A stretch of DNA of 64,000 bases from Leptodontidium sp. MPI-SDFR-AT-0119 (Eukaryota > Ascomycota > Leotiomycetes > Helotiales > Leptodontidiaceae): contig JAHLEZ010000013.1 in NCBI GenBank assembly GCA_020726505.1, forward strand, positions 2,232,001 through 2,296,000, written 5' to 3'. Below, in pieces: positions 12,325 through 23,394 of this stretch (the stretch's first letter is position 1; every line of letters begins with the position of its first letter). Both the position numbers and the translations under genes were made by a program. The notes under the pieces were generated by a model that did not search any database, had not been told where the DNA came from, and was given only the letters and a program-made list of their open reading frames with translations.

Positions 12325-14085
12325 AAAGACTTTTAATTAAAGTCTCATTTATTAGTAATAAAGGATTTAAAAGAGCTTCACTCTGGCCTTTATTTATTCG
12401 AAGTCTTATTACAAACGTTACAAGATTATAATATTAAATATAATATTACTAGGTACGTTTTCTATTTAGTCTATTAAGAATATAACTAACTATTTATATA
12501 GTATTACTAGAGATAATGCTAGTTCTAATGATACTTTAATAAAAGCTTTAAAAAGCTATTATGATTTATCTGGAATAGCTTTTCAAGGCGATATATCTTG
12601 TATTGCTCACGTTTTAAACTTAGTAGTACAAGATATCTTAAAAGCCATTATAAAAGAGGCTTATAATAACCTTAATAATAACGATGTTTATAACATCGAA
12701 AATGAAGACGAAATTGAAGAAGATATACTTAATAGTAAGTTTACCCTTATAATAAATTGATGTTATTTATTAATAAATTAACTATTATTTAGATATTTCT
12801 TTATAGAATCGAATTCGAAGAATAATAATTGGAGTTAAATATTCTCAAGAAAATATGAGATTATTAAAGAGCCAAATACAAGCTCTTAATATACAAAACT
12901 CTAAAATACCTTAACTTGGTAAGTTATTTTATTAAGATATATATTACTAATAATATACTAATTAATATTACTTTAAATCAAAAAACAAGGTGGTCTTCAA
13001 CAGCTAATATACTTAAAGACTTTTTACACCTTTGGCCGGCTATTAAAATCGTTATTAGCTTATCTGAGTCAAAAGCTTTTAAAAAGAATAAAACTATTCT
13101 TTTATTAAGAGACTCCGAGATTTTATATTTGGAAAAGTGCCTTAAGATATTTAATATCTTTATAAAAGCTACTACGAAATTACAAGCCGATAAATACCCG
13201 ACTATATATTATTTAATACTAGAGGAATATAACATATATAATCGGTTAGAAACTATTCGAGAAGAATTAAATGTAAGTATAACCTAATAAATACTAATAA
13301 AGTAAGCTAATTATTTTTTTAGGATCCTCTATTTACAGACGCTACAAACAAAGGCATTGCTAAATTAAGGAAATATTACCCTAAGCAGGGTATAAACCTT
13401 GATAATAAAGCTTTATATTTATCTTTGATTTTAGATCCTAGAATTAAAAGAGACAGTTTAAAGCTTATAGGCCTTAACAGAGGTCAATCGACTGACATAT
13501 TTAATCGATTAAGAGAAATATATAATATGTAAGTTATACTTTTAAAGAATAATTATTAAAAAATGACTTATTAACTTTTATAGATATAAACAAGACTATT
13601 TATTAAGTTTACCTCCTTTACAACAAGCCGAAAACATAAATTTAAATCGAAACGACGACGACGATTTAGATATATATATAGAAAACAACGATAACAACGA
13701 AGTTAATGAATTTACTTTATATTTCGACGAAAGAAGAGCAAATAGAACTGTAAGTTTTTAATTACTATATTATTATCTTATTAAAATAAATACTAATATT
13801 TTATTTTATTAGGTTCAACCTTTAACATTTTGGCTTAATAATAAAGACAAATTTCCAGTTTTATCTTTAATAGCTCGCAACTATTTACAAATACCGGCAA
13901 CTTCCGCGTCTTCGGAGAGATATTTTAGTCAAGGGGCTCTTATTATTAATAAGCTAAGAAATAGGCTTAGTAAAGAGACTTTTGAATTAATAATCTCTTT
14001 GAAAAGCTGGGGTGTCTTTAAAGAAGACTTAAAAGAAGAAGAAGGAATTAATATTAGAGAAGAGGATATGTTTATTATTAATTAG
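12325..14085 (+). pseudogene. hAT transposase, 3' part with C-terminal dimerisation domain
   Basis: The frame interrupted at 4676 continues here. A TAA at 12334-12336 stands where a Gln is likely. After that the exons are open: a block with ITRDNASSND and ISCIAHVLNLVVQ, the TRWSST core motif near 12990, DPLF/ILDPRIK motifs, and the hAT C-terminal domain with TFWL, FPVLSLIARNYL, ATSASSERYFS and NRLS (about 13811-14040). At least three introns are clear from frame and splice signals: about 13273-13321, 13529-13583 and 13750-13812. The stop is TAG at 14083-14085. The good preservation contrasts with the gypsy inside it. The transposase would excise and insert hAT elements but is dead here because of the insertion and point lesions. 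Confidence 0.85.
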
Positions 14086-14341
14086 TTTATTAAGTATAGT
14101 TATAAATAAAAGTGTTTAATTACATTAGTTTTAAATCTAATATCTCTTAATTACTTACTTATATATTAACTTATATAAAATATGTTTATTAATAATCTAA
14201 TAATCTAGATTAAGCAAGATTTACTACTCTAAATCTAATCTTAGATTTTTAGATTTTTTACTAATCTAATCTAATCTAATCTAATCTAATCTACTACTCT
14301 AGATTACTACTCAAGTAGTAGATTAGAAATTTGTTACACTG

Positions 14342-14349
14342 CTTCCCAT
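14342..14349. repeat. Right 8-bp target-site duplication of the hAT element
   Basis: CTTCCCAT, identical to 3146-3153. Confidence 0.9.
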
Positions 14350-16552
14350 TGCTATTCGGTATCGATTGCTTCCTGCTCCAGCTAACCCAGACTATCACGA
14401 GTAGCCTAACATGAAGAAGCTAGATTTAGTAGTTCTTCAAACCCGCTTAGTTTCCCTTTTGCCTCAAGCCGTTGTATCTCGGTCATGAAATTTGCGTCTC
14501 GAATCCATACATCTTGTCGCTTGTTTGTAGCCTTACGACGTTTCTGCCGACCGTCAATACGGGCGCTTGTCGCTGCTCTCTGCAGCCTTGCAATGCGTTG
14601 CAGTGCTTGCATCAGAAAAGCGAACCGGATCGGGTTCTCCTGCCATGTTGTCCACTCTACTACTGTGATCTGATCCTCTCACTTCGATTTGTTGTCCACC
14701 GCCATGATTCTTTTCGCGCTTAGTCTTCGAAAGAAAGGAGCCCATCCCCAGGGGGACTAGTTTCCAAAGCAGTTCTATTAAAATCGACTGCGGAGGAAAT
14801 GTCTCAACGATCAATGGGTTTCACGGTGGGCCTCGCGATGTCAGTTAGTCCACAAAGCCCAATACATCGACATTAGACACGTAGCATCTTACTACCTTAG
14901 AAGTTAGAAAATCATAAATCTGGATTAAAAATTAGCTTGCACTTAATATAAGACTAACACATTATCAAATCACCTTTAGGCTTAGTCCGCGGGATTCTTA
15001 GTCGCATTCTTCGGATTGCGATGACAGCAGGGCCTCCAGATATAAGGAATGCACGGAAGGCATAAGGTCCCAACAGTGCGACAGCAACTTCATAGCAAGC
15101 TGGATTGGAGCTTTCGATCCAGCCCGTGTCACATATATGTCTCGACAGGCGGCTGCTAACGGGATAAGCGTGGCTGAAGTTGTGCTAGGTGAAGACATGA
15201 CTGAGGGCATCTGAACACCTTCTAAGAGTGGCGAAGCGTCGAAGCTGGCTAGCTATGGTTAGGGGGTCAGTCACTTTATAATCGAATTATATTCCGACGT
15301 ATAAAATACGTAGACAACGTGGATATCAGGTTCTTTCTTGCAACCACTATATCTATAGCAAATAGCGATCCTCTCGGACTTGCGGCAAGCAATAGAACGG
15401 CAGCCGAATTATTCCTCTAAAGTGCACTAATAGAGTCGACATGGATATACTTTGCGCTACAGGTCGTCGCACTAACTTCTACAGCTGCAAGTCAAAGAGG
15501 GCCATACCATTCTAGCTAATGGGCGCTCCGTATGAGGCTCTTTAAAGGATGTGTGTTTACACTTGCAAGCCACGGGCATAAAAGAAGCATTCATCGGCCC
15601 ATCAGCCATAAGCCACGCAACTGCGCGTGGAATAGTATCCATATATACTTTACCACGCCAACATGGCCTTTCATTCTTCTAATTCTCGCGGGAAAACTAC
15701 CGACAGATCAACCTCTTAGTCTAAATGGATCTGGAATAACCGTGGCTTTTAAACTTCTAGGCGATATAACTAGCTTGGGGTAATCGAGTATGACTATCGC
15801 TACCCCGAACCAGCTTCGGAGCATACGCCTCGGACTCCTAGAGAAACAAATCTATAGCAATCCTTATATCGGAATGTAGAGCCTTCAACTGGAAACAACT
15901 CCTCTTCTAATAACTTGGTTCGTACACTACGTCGACATTTACTGTTCCGCCAACATATCCACAACAACCCACAAGTTACTTTAGTCCCGAACTAAACCGG
16001 GGCGCCTCGCACAGCACAAGTAATCTAGAAAATAGCTAGTACTCTAGCAACACTTCTACTCTTTTAAATCTATTGAGCAGAACTCTGTCGCCCAACTCGA
16101 CCTTGGGGCCGTTGTCCCTCTCGCAGAGCCAAGGGACAAGTTCCTATTCGGTACGACAACAGAACCATGACGGCAATGATATTAGTTACATAGTGCGAAA
16201 GACACAAGGCTTGACACTGGTTGCCTCGCAAGCCGTCAACGAACAAGGTATCGATACCATGGGTAGTTGAGCTGCACTTGTACTGGGTAACAACCTGTGG
16301 CAGGTTCCGAAATGTCAACAGGCGGGCAGCCAAACTGGCCGAAAGACGGCGGCAAAATCCAAAATCCACAGGGCACCCAACCATTCGAGTAGCTATATTA
16401 GCGTAAGATATCTTGAACCTTTCTAATTCTATCCAGCTAATATCTTCCAGGCTATCAAGTTGTCGATTCTAAAAAGCTCGACAAGTTCTGGTGAGTTGAT
16501 CACCAACATGACCTCGCTTCCTATCCAGAGGAGATGAAACTACAAAGGGATC
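14350..16552. other. No recognisable gene
   Basis: Balanced base composition with several overlapping short frames on both strands, none carrying a known motif. A reverse frame at 14406-14612 is rich in Arg, Lys and Gln and could be a helical fragment, and a reverse frame at 14998-15198 starts with an ATG, but neither can be assigned. The stretch may hold strongly decayed genes. Confidence 0.35.
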
Positions 16553-17017
16553 TAGCACAGTGAATTTCAATCGGAAATCGACCAACTTCTTTATGGGCTT
16601 GTGCCTGATCAGCATATGTCTCAAGAAGAGCAGGAGGAACTCAGAGAATCGACGAAGATAGTGCACTCAGTGATCGCGGCAGTAATTCAAGCAAATCGCC
16701 GGGCGCTGAAAGGGAAGCCCCCACTTCTCAGAATCAAGGTCCAAGATCTTCTACCAGAGCTAAGAAGGTGGAAATATGATGGCATAATCAAGAATATCAT
16801 AAAGTCTAAACGTTGGTATCGTGTGCAAAAAGGTAACATGATCTCGGAGCGGAAGTACATTTATCCCAAAACGCTAGACTTCTCTTGGATTTTGGCCCGA
16901 GTGCCTAAAGTAACGCGCCAGGCCTCAAGCCCTTTGCCCCCAAGGCTTTCCCAGCACAGAAAAAAAGACACATTTATGACGTCTAAGTGCTTCCTTTTCT
17001 ACCCGGCTCCGCACTGA
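16553..17017 (+). CDS. Unassigned charged protein or gene fragment
   Basis: The frame is open from about 16553 and has an in-frame ATG at 16616, giving about 133 residues to the stop at 17015-17017. The product is rich in charged residues and likely helical in its first half (SQEEQEELRESTKIVHSVIA), followed by a basic part with QDLLPELRRWKYDGIIKNII. It has no signal peptide and no known motif. The stop lies only 34 bp before the MYND gene start, on the same strand, so part of it would overlap that gene's promoter; this argues for a decayed 3' fragment of an older gene. Function unknown. Confidence 0.3.
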
Positions 17018-17051
17018 AATCCTGTCCTCCGGTCAACCTCATAACATTAAC

Positions 17052-17807
17052 ATGGCTGGCACAACCACCACTCCAAAGTGCGCCACGTGCGATAAGATCG
17101 AATCCGACTCTGGTACTCCCCTTAAACGTTGCGCCAAATGCCAAACGACCGCCTACTGTTCGCGCGACTGCCAGAGAGCACATTGGAAGACTCACAAACA
17201 AGTATGTGCTCGCAACGCTGCTTCGGCTTGGAATGCTAGTACCTCGAACACAGCACCTGGTGCTTCAGCCTCCACTTCACTTCCCAAGGGTCTCACTATC
17301 GCCATTGACAAGCCCTTCCACCGCCTTAATAGCAAGACATGGATGCACGACCGCCCTGAAGAAGACGTCTACAAACTCTTAATCGACACGTATCGTTTCC
17401 GCATGGAAGATAATTTCAATCTCGAGGGCGATCGTAATAAGGAGAGTCTCTATGGCGGGGCGGCGGATGGGCGAATTGGATTTGTGCGCTTTCTAGGATT
17501 GGCGGAGTCTAGGACTGGATTACTGCCTTCTTGGTGGTCGACAGACAAGGGCAAAGAATGTATCGCGTTAGGACTAGGCAGTGACAATGGCTGGAGCTCG
17601 CTAGCTCACAAGGTGGCTAAGAGGGGGCTGATTGAGCATTATGGAAATCCTCTGATGCCAATGCAGTTGAGACTCTTTGGGGAGCAGGTTTATGGACGAG
17701 GACCTGGTGGTCAGAGTGGCGAGATGATTATTATGATGCAGATGAAAGCGGAAGGTGGAGATCTTATTTCTTCTGGTTTAGATGTCTCTTCTATATTTGG
17801 ACGTTAA
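17052..17807 (+). CDS. MYND-type zinc-finger protein
   Basis: This is an intronless 251-residue protein. An N-terminal MYND finger at residues 10-52 has all expected ligands: Cys10, Cys13, Cys27, Cys30, Cys36, Cys40, His48 and Cys52, in the order C-x2-C, C-x2-C, C-x3-C, H-x3-C. MYND fingers bind Pro-rich peptide motifs and serve as protein-protein interaction modules in regulators and methyltransferases. After a Ser/Thr/Ala-rich linker (about 55-80) comes a C-terminal region of about 170 residues with RPEEDVYKLLIDTYRFRMED and a Trp-containing WWSTDKGKECIALG segment, seen in many fungal MYND proteins of this size. No SET domain is visible. The ATG at 17052 is just upstream of the finger and no earlier in-frame ATG is plausible. 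It is one of the few intact genes here. Confidence 0.9.
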   Translation: MAGTTTTPKCATCDKIESDSGTPLKRCAKCQTTAYCSRDCQRAHWKTHKQVCARNAASAWNASTSNTAPGASASTSLPKGLTIAIDKPFHRLNSKTWMHDRPEEDVYKLLIDTYRFRMEDNFNLEGDRNKESLYGGAADGRIGFVRFLGLAESRTGLLPSWWSTDKGKECIALGLGSDNGWSSLAHKVAKRGLIEHYGNPLMPMQLRLFGEQVYGRGPGGQSGEMIIMMQMKAEGGDLISSGLDVSSIFGR

Positions 17808-17984
17808 TGATGGACGCTGCTTAGGCTACAAGTGGCTATACCTTTGGCTCTTATTGTGTTTTGGGAGGGTTGGGGACTGAGGGAAATGGAGTAATCTCGG
17901 CGGTGTCCTTTTCTTTTGTACTCTTTTGGCGTTCTGGGGCAAAATACAAAAGCTGCGCTTTTACCCCCGGCACTCAGGCCATCA

Positions 17985-18229
17985 TGGTCAAAGACTATTC
18001 AATACTGGGAATGACCCTTAACAACCCCAGGCCATATCCTGTTGTGCCTCCAAATCCAGTCGTCTACTATCTTTCACCCGAGAAAAATATTATCGAGTTT
18101 CACAACTCCACAGCAGCACTTAATCCCAAGAGCAAGTCAGCGAAATCTTCAGATTGGCACGCTATTGGTTTCCAAGATTCAGCGTACCTTTGCGAGGCTT
18201 TCAAGTACATTCACACCGCAATAGTGTAA
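17985..18229 (+). pseudogene. Open frame cut by an LTR insertion, function unknown
   Basis: An ATG at 17985 opens a frame of 81 codons with PYPVVPPNPVVYYLSPEKNI and SSDWHAIGFQDSAYLCEAF. It could also begin further upstream. The stop TAA is made by the first bases of the solo LTR at 18225, so the natural C-terminus has been lost. The composition looks coding, but no family is recognised. Confidence 0.35.
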
Positions 18230-18564
18230 CAATCGGGTGCCGTTGGAGTGCAGCAGGAGGGATCACAATATGGCTAGCTCGTAGAGAAGCACAGAAGAGG
18301 CTTGTAGATCGTCAAAGTATATTGCACGAAAGGGGGTTTACAGTGGGTCTCGTTCACCGTTGTCAGCAGAAAGGTTCTATCAACCACAGAATAACGTCGA
18401 ATACTCTAATCCTCCCCACAAATTTCCACAAGTAGCGAAAGAAAATACCAAGCTGGACGAGACCCACTGCAAACCCCCTTTCGTAGAATAGAAGTATACG
18501 AGGTCTTGGCCGCGACAGCCCTCCGCAGGCTCCGGGGTCACGGGACCTCGCTACGGTCCGTAAC
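18225..18564 (+). mobile_element. Solo LTR (about 340 bp) with internal inverted repeat
   Basis: It starts TGTAACAATCGGG and ends GGTCCGTAAC(A). AATAG stands directly before it (18220-18224) and again at 18565-18569, which fits a 5-bp target duplication; the terminal A may belong to either. Inside, 18326-18356 and 18454-18484 form an inverted repeat of about 31 bases with three mismatches (ACGAAAGGGGGTTT and CAGTGGGTCTCGT are shared). No internal retroelement genes remain. Confidence 0.6.
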
Positions 18565-18725
18565 AATAGCAAACAATGACAATATTAGGCAAACAACACC
18601 TGTAAAGTCAACCTGATACGTGATATTTGATATGTGATAGGCTACGCATATATAGGTAGCTCCTTGTTTCCCTTCGTGTAGTTTCCTTTCTTCAGCAACA
18701 ACATAATCAAGTAAGTTTTGATCTA

Positions 18726-19510
18726 CGGACCCGTTTTCGATCTATACAGGTAACTAACGGACCATAGAATGCGTTCCGAAACCGAGTTCTGCGTTGTTGC
18801 AAGTTCAATACCTAAGCTCTCATCCGTTGCGGTCAACTTAATACGTGGTAGCACCCGTAACTCTCCGTCAAAGTCGCCTCCTAGCAATCGGGCTTCAATA
18901 CAATGCCTCCGTAAACCCGTTACGACCAAGCGGGACCCGTTACATAGGCCCTCCGGCTGATTGAGGCTCCGTAAAAGGAGAATAGGCGTACCGACTTTAA
19001 GGTGTAATTGTGACGGAGGTAACGAAGGCATATCGATATTCCGTAAAACCTCCGCAGGGAATTGGTTTAACTCGTTTTCTGCTACGTCTGCGTCCGTAAC
19101 GTATGTATCTATGGATTAATACGTTCGTATTTGACCCGGGAGACGATCAATTATCATTCCGTTGAGCTCCGTAACAGTCGTATTCAAAGTCGAGAGCATA
19201 CATCGTCCGCTGAATGTATTAGGGTCCCTTGCGGCCCGTAACAGGAGGTCTCGCGGGTAAACGTGATCAATCAAGAGCGAAACTCCAATTGGTTGATAAA
19301 TATAATCGGGGATTGTAACTGAGTGCTCCTGGGTAGGGTCATACGGCTGACCCAATCCACGAACTCCGCACCGTAAGCTCCCTCGCGGACCCGCATATTG
19401 ATCCGTAAAGCGACACGCTTCAATCGCGGCCAGATAAACGACTTTCGTAGGCAAGCGCTAACAATATCGGCTCGTGTACCATTCGGAACAACTGGTAAGA
19501 TCATGACGCA
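18726..19510 (-). pseudogene. Helitron helicase (Pif1-like) C-terminal fragment
   Basis: Read on the minus strand, it begins LPVVPNGTRADIVSACLR and RINMR, then after a frame change near 19350 gives VSLLIDHVYP, FSGRCMLSTLN, LNGMIIDRLPG, a TAA, then ENELNQFPAEVLRNI, LPPSQLHLKVGTPILLLR and GLCNGSRLVVTGL, and ends GGDFDGELRVLPRIKL. These are the late helicase motifs of Helitron RepHel proteins, which drive rolling-circle transposition. The Rep nuclease part and the Helitron ends are not found, and the extreme C-terminus drifts out of frame. At least two lesions make it non-functional. Confidence 0.85.
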
Positions 19511-19607
19511 CTTTGAGGCTCTGGAAACTCAGTAAAAACAGCACCAATTCAAGGACCACACAGGCATACAACTGTCAATTACTCTAGTCTGGCAAGCATG
19601 CTTGAAG

Positions 19608-20135
19608 TGGTACAGAAAGATCGACGATTCTCTGGCGTGGCAAGCGTCAATGGTTCTCCATCCTTTGTATAAGTGGTCCTTTTTTGAGAAGAATTGGAAA
19701 GGGAATTTGGCTCTATTCCTTATCTCTGCGAAATTCAAGTTTAAGAAACTATAGGAAGATCAATACAAAGGCGCAACAGTTGTTCCTCGTGTTACTTTAT
19801 CTCTAGAACCAGTTCTTGCCGTACCTTCTGTAGAAAAGGATTACCTGAAGAGCATCCTCAACGCCGCGGCGCCAATCACCAGGCCACGCAACACAGTTGT
19901 TTCTAGTAGGAGAGATCAATATTTCTATTATCTTCAAGAGCTACCTGTTGAGCATGTGGGAGTTATGGAGTATTGGAAGTTGCGAGAGCCCGAGTGGCCA
20001 CAACTAGCTCAAATGGCCTTTGATTTTTTAGCCATACCTGCTATGAGCTCAGAGTGTGAGCGAGTCTTTTCTTCTTGCTGTAAACAAACTACTTCAGAAA
20101 GATTTAATTTGTCAGGAGAGATTTTCAGCTGCTAA
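19608..20135 (+). pseudogene. hAT transposase C-terminal fragment (second family)
   Basis: A single frame with one TAG (19752-19754, where KKL-x-EDQY expects Trp) encodes WYRKIDDSLAWQASMVLHP, the spacer, MEYWKLREPEWPQLAQMAFD and the hAT dimerisation block LAIPAMSSECERVFSS. It then ends at a TAA (20133-20135). This hAT differs in sequence from the one at 3154-14341. No terminal repeats were found around it, so it is a 5'-truncated relic. Confidence 0.8.
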
Positions 20136-20360
20136 ACGTCGCCTTTGACTGCTGGACTATACCTACGCCGAGTAAACCCCACTCTCTACCCTCCACATTC
20201 TGCAGCAACTCGAGTGATGCGTTGATAGACTTCACATCTTTCATTAGACTCTTCACAGTTTTGGGTGTATTATTGAGCTGTTGCAGGCCATGAAGAAACA
20301 GGTCCATCTCTGCGATTATATGTTCAAGATCAACCTTTCCATCACCCCAGGTCCCCTTAT
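20125..20360 (-). pseudogene. Fragment resembling the N-terminal domain of fungal NLR-like proteins
   Basis: On the minus strand the frame reads EHIIAEMDLFLHGLQQLNN, then TPKTVKSLMKDVKSINASLE and LLQNVEG. The pattern of a helix followed by (T/A)PKTVK.L..D..S....LE.L resembles the helical N-terminal domain (PigL_N type) found in front of NACHT or ankyrin regions in fungi. It overlaps the end of the hAT fragment and has no downstream NACHT part. Assignment is by resemblance only. Confidence 0.35.
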
Positions 20361-20928
20361 CTCTAATGCCGCTTCCGATTGTGCGGAGTCGCGAATTTCA
20401 AGGGATATCGATACGGTGATGAAAGCACGAGATCTTTGTATAATATGTGGCGAGAGCGCAGAGGGTTGGGCACTGCACTGTTCGTGTACGCCGTTGGTTG
20501 TATTTTCCTATTCGGCTATCCTGTACGCAAATATTAGTAATGCTGGATGCAACAGGATGTTTTCAGCAGGATGTCTCACACTTATAGTCGCTCAAAGATG
20601 GCGATGAGGATGAGGACAAAGGTGGCGCGCGTTGATATTTGTAACAAGTCGATTTATCCAAGGGAAGACGAAGGCTGAAGAAAGTTCGGAGGTAGAAGGT
20701 GGTTCGGAGGCAGAGGGTGTTTCGTAGGCAGGTGTTCCGTAGGCAGGAGGGTGATTCGAAGGTATGTAAGCTGCAAATGGAGTTTTGTATGGGCTTGAAG
20801 GAGATCAGGATCTACTTTAGGAAATGTAGGAGTAGAGTCGTGATAGTGGCCCTTTCGGCCCAGCCGCCGGGCGTTAATAAACTGTGTGTGTAAGGTAATA
20901 GCTACTAAATATATCACAGTTTAGTCTG

Positions 20929-23233
20929 CTACCTATTAGTTATATAACGATATTTGTCTTCCACCGGAACGATATTGTAAGCTTGGTGAAGGAGTCGAGC
21001 TATACGCTCCCGCTCTTGCGTCCAGTTCACCTCCTCTGCTCCATCGAGGGTCAGATTCCGTATGAGTCGGGATGCCACCCAAAGTACGACGACTCCACAA
21101 TCATACCCGTTTTGCTCGTGTGGCACTTCCTGGATACGTGATAGGCATTAATTTCATATTGGCCACGAATACTGGACATACCTTGCAGCAAATGTACCGG
21201 AAAGCCGACCGAGGGACGGCATCAACCATATCGTTATCACCAATCCATTTCTCGAGGTCCTAACCAAAAGTCAGCCAGTGCTCTGCGATTATAAGAGCAG
21301 GTGATGGCCTTAGCAGTATAGGTGTTCGTGTCCAATATCACGCGATAGAAGGTCATAAGTAGTGATCTCTCTATTCCACAAGTCCACTTTCGCCAGCATC
21401 CAGTGGCCGGTGAGGTTAATAGGAACGAGATGGAAGTCGTAGTCAAAGAGACTATTCATTGCGGCCTTGATAGTCCACTGGGAGACATCTTCTCCTCCGG
21501 CAATATTCGTGAATAGGAGGCTATTCCACGTATAGATTACTCCACTGGAAACACTACTTTCACCTGCCAGAAGCTCCAAGGTACTGTTGACAACGACATC
21601 GTTGAGGCAGTGTCCGGGTAGGAGCGTGCGGAGGTCATGAGAAGTGATGTCAAGGCAGCAACTGGTCTTTGTGTTTTTGACCTCGTCGATCCATGATTTG
21701 GTGCTGAAGTTATCGGTCTTCGACGTTCGACTGTCGTTCATAAGCTTTAGGCCTTCTACTTTCTCCAGTGGCGCCTGAAATTCCTCCCACGGCGGCAAGG
21801 GAACGTTGTCTACAAGGTTTCTGACAACACGGTGTAGGGCTTCGGTAATCCTTAAGACGTATGGAAACTCTTCCATGACGTAGAAAGCTAAGCAGTCAAA
21901 CATGCTATCATTCATCGTCGACCCTTGTATAAGGGTCGTAAGGTGCCGGCCCGCGACAAGAATTGTGACAACGTCTAGCTTGTCTGTTATCTTCTTCAGC
22001 CTCCTACTTCTCGATCATGCTCCTGCGGTTGCACGATTATATCAATAGCTACTGTCGCAGCTCTCTTCCCTTCAGGTAAGACATAATTTTCAAAAGACAC
22101 CTTGAGGAGATCAAATTCGATCAAAAGTAGGTGAAGTATGATGAGCCTACGAAGCTCGTTGACCGCAGTCCCATTCTCGTTCTTCAGATCCGTATTAAGC
22201 AAATTGTTAATCCGACTTACCGTGTCAGAGTTCGATGTTGTGAGTCGGTATTGCTCTTGGTGCCAAAGGCCGTGTTCCTGCCATGAGAGGTATTTTTTCG
22301 AAAGAAATAGGGATAGGTCCTTCCGAAAGAATTTAGGGCTGTGGACACTCTGGATAACAAATTGTACCTAATTAGCTGCGAGGCCGAACTTTGACTCGAG
22401 GAATGTACGGTGAGAGGTAGACTCTGGGGGTGTCTGCTCAACAATAGTTGACGCATTAGAGAGCGTTGAGAGCCTTTTGAAAACAGCGTCGCAGCTCTCT
22501 TCTTCTATGTGGCTTATTTCGTTGACTTCCGGTTCTTCAGTAGCGTGGTGGACTACCTGTTCCTCTTTTTGTCCAGCGTTTGGAATTACTTGTACTAAGA
22601 TTCAACGAGGTCAAGAGCAGCGGCTTCCCCAGGGGCGGCCGACTCGATCCTTCCTCTGGCGTACAATTTTCCCTGCAAGATGAGGGCTTGAGGGTAGGTT
22701 GTAATTTTGGCTCAACTTGATCCGTAGGCATATTTTCGTTGCCTCGGTCGGCTGTTGTATCCCGCCCTTTCTCTACGCTAGCATATATATTATGGCCGAT
22801 ACATTTGCGTTTTTTACGTGGGTTCGACTTCATAATGTTGGCGCTATGTTACTGGCCCTGGCGCTGCGATGCTTCTATCACTCGAATGATTTGGAAAAGA
22901 TTGTCCGGTCTTTCGTCTTTAATCCAGGCGAGCACTTCCTGGATGCGTTTGATGACCTATAAGCAGACACGATGTTATGATTGCTCTCATAAATTCGTTT
23001 GCCTGATTGTGAGCTTAAAAGAGTTTCGTACCGTCTCCTGGTTGTCTCGCGATAGCGCTCCTAAGTCTCGTCTGGTTACGGTTGTCCAGCGTACTAGATT
23101 CTTTGTCAATACCTACAAGGGATGTGTTAATAAATTCTAGCAAGCTGCCCCGCAGTAAGCGCCCGGATCTACGTACGCAAATGTTATTAACTAGACTTCG
23201 TTCTTTAGCAGTGATATTGTCGTGAAATTGCAT
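20929..23233 (-). pseudogene. Ulp1/SENP-type (C48) cysteine protease gene, broken
   Basis: A probable start ATG at 23233 opens MQFHDNITAKERS. Next come an exon with IKRIQEVLAWIKDERPDN (about 22850-22940), a basic and Pro-rich linker, and a long frame with one TAG (about 22367) containing LRRLIILHLLLIEFDLLKVS. After a frame change near 22005 the catalytic region follows: HDLRTLLPGHCLNDVVVN, then GHWMLAKVDLW with the catalytic His, TTYDLLS with the Asp, and EQNGYDCGVVVLW with the Gln and Cys. A clear 52-nt intron (21130-21181, GTATGT...CAG) separates the last two blocks. Ulp1-family enzymes cleave SUMO or related modifiers. All four active-site residues survive, but two nonsense codons (TAA near 22843, TAG) and two or three frame changes make this a pseudogene of about 700 codons. 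Confidence 0.75.
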
Positions 23234-23394
23234 GGGGTGTTGGAAAAATCATGTCGAGGGAAGGCCTCTCACTATATGGAGGACGGTACTATATATATAT
23301 ATTTATATATTCTACTTCCGGCTCACATCAGATGAATGTACTGGCAATGATGTGATGGGCAGGTTTAGATATAACTGTTACCGAAAGCGTACTG

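Larger units (their letters stand above)
3154..14341 (+). mobile_element. hAT DNA transposon carrying a nested gypsy retrotransposon
   Basis: The left end begins CAGTGTGATAAAT and the right end, read inward on the minus strand, begins CAGTGTAACAAAT, so these are imperfect terminal inverted repeats. They are flanked by a perfect 8-bp duplication. Both ends hold arrays of the pentamer TCTAA and the sequence TACTACTCTA, which are plausible transposase-binding sites. Without the gypsy insertion (4677-12319 plus one copy of its 5-bp duplication) the element would be about 3.5 kb. The transposase gene is forward and has several short introns. It is lightly mutated compared with the heavily RIP-mutated gypsy inside it. 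Confidence 0.9.

Noticed and set aside
18326..18484. Inverted repeat taken at first as ends of a MITE
   Set aside because: It lies inside a longer LTR-like insertion with its own flanking duplication, and no target duplication borders the inverted arms.
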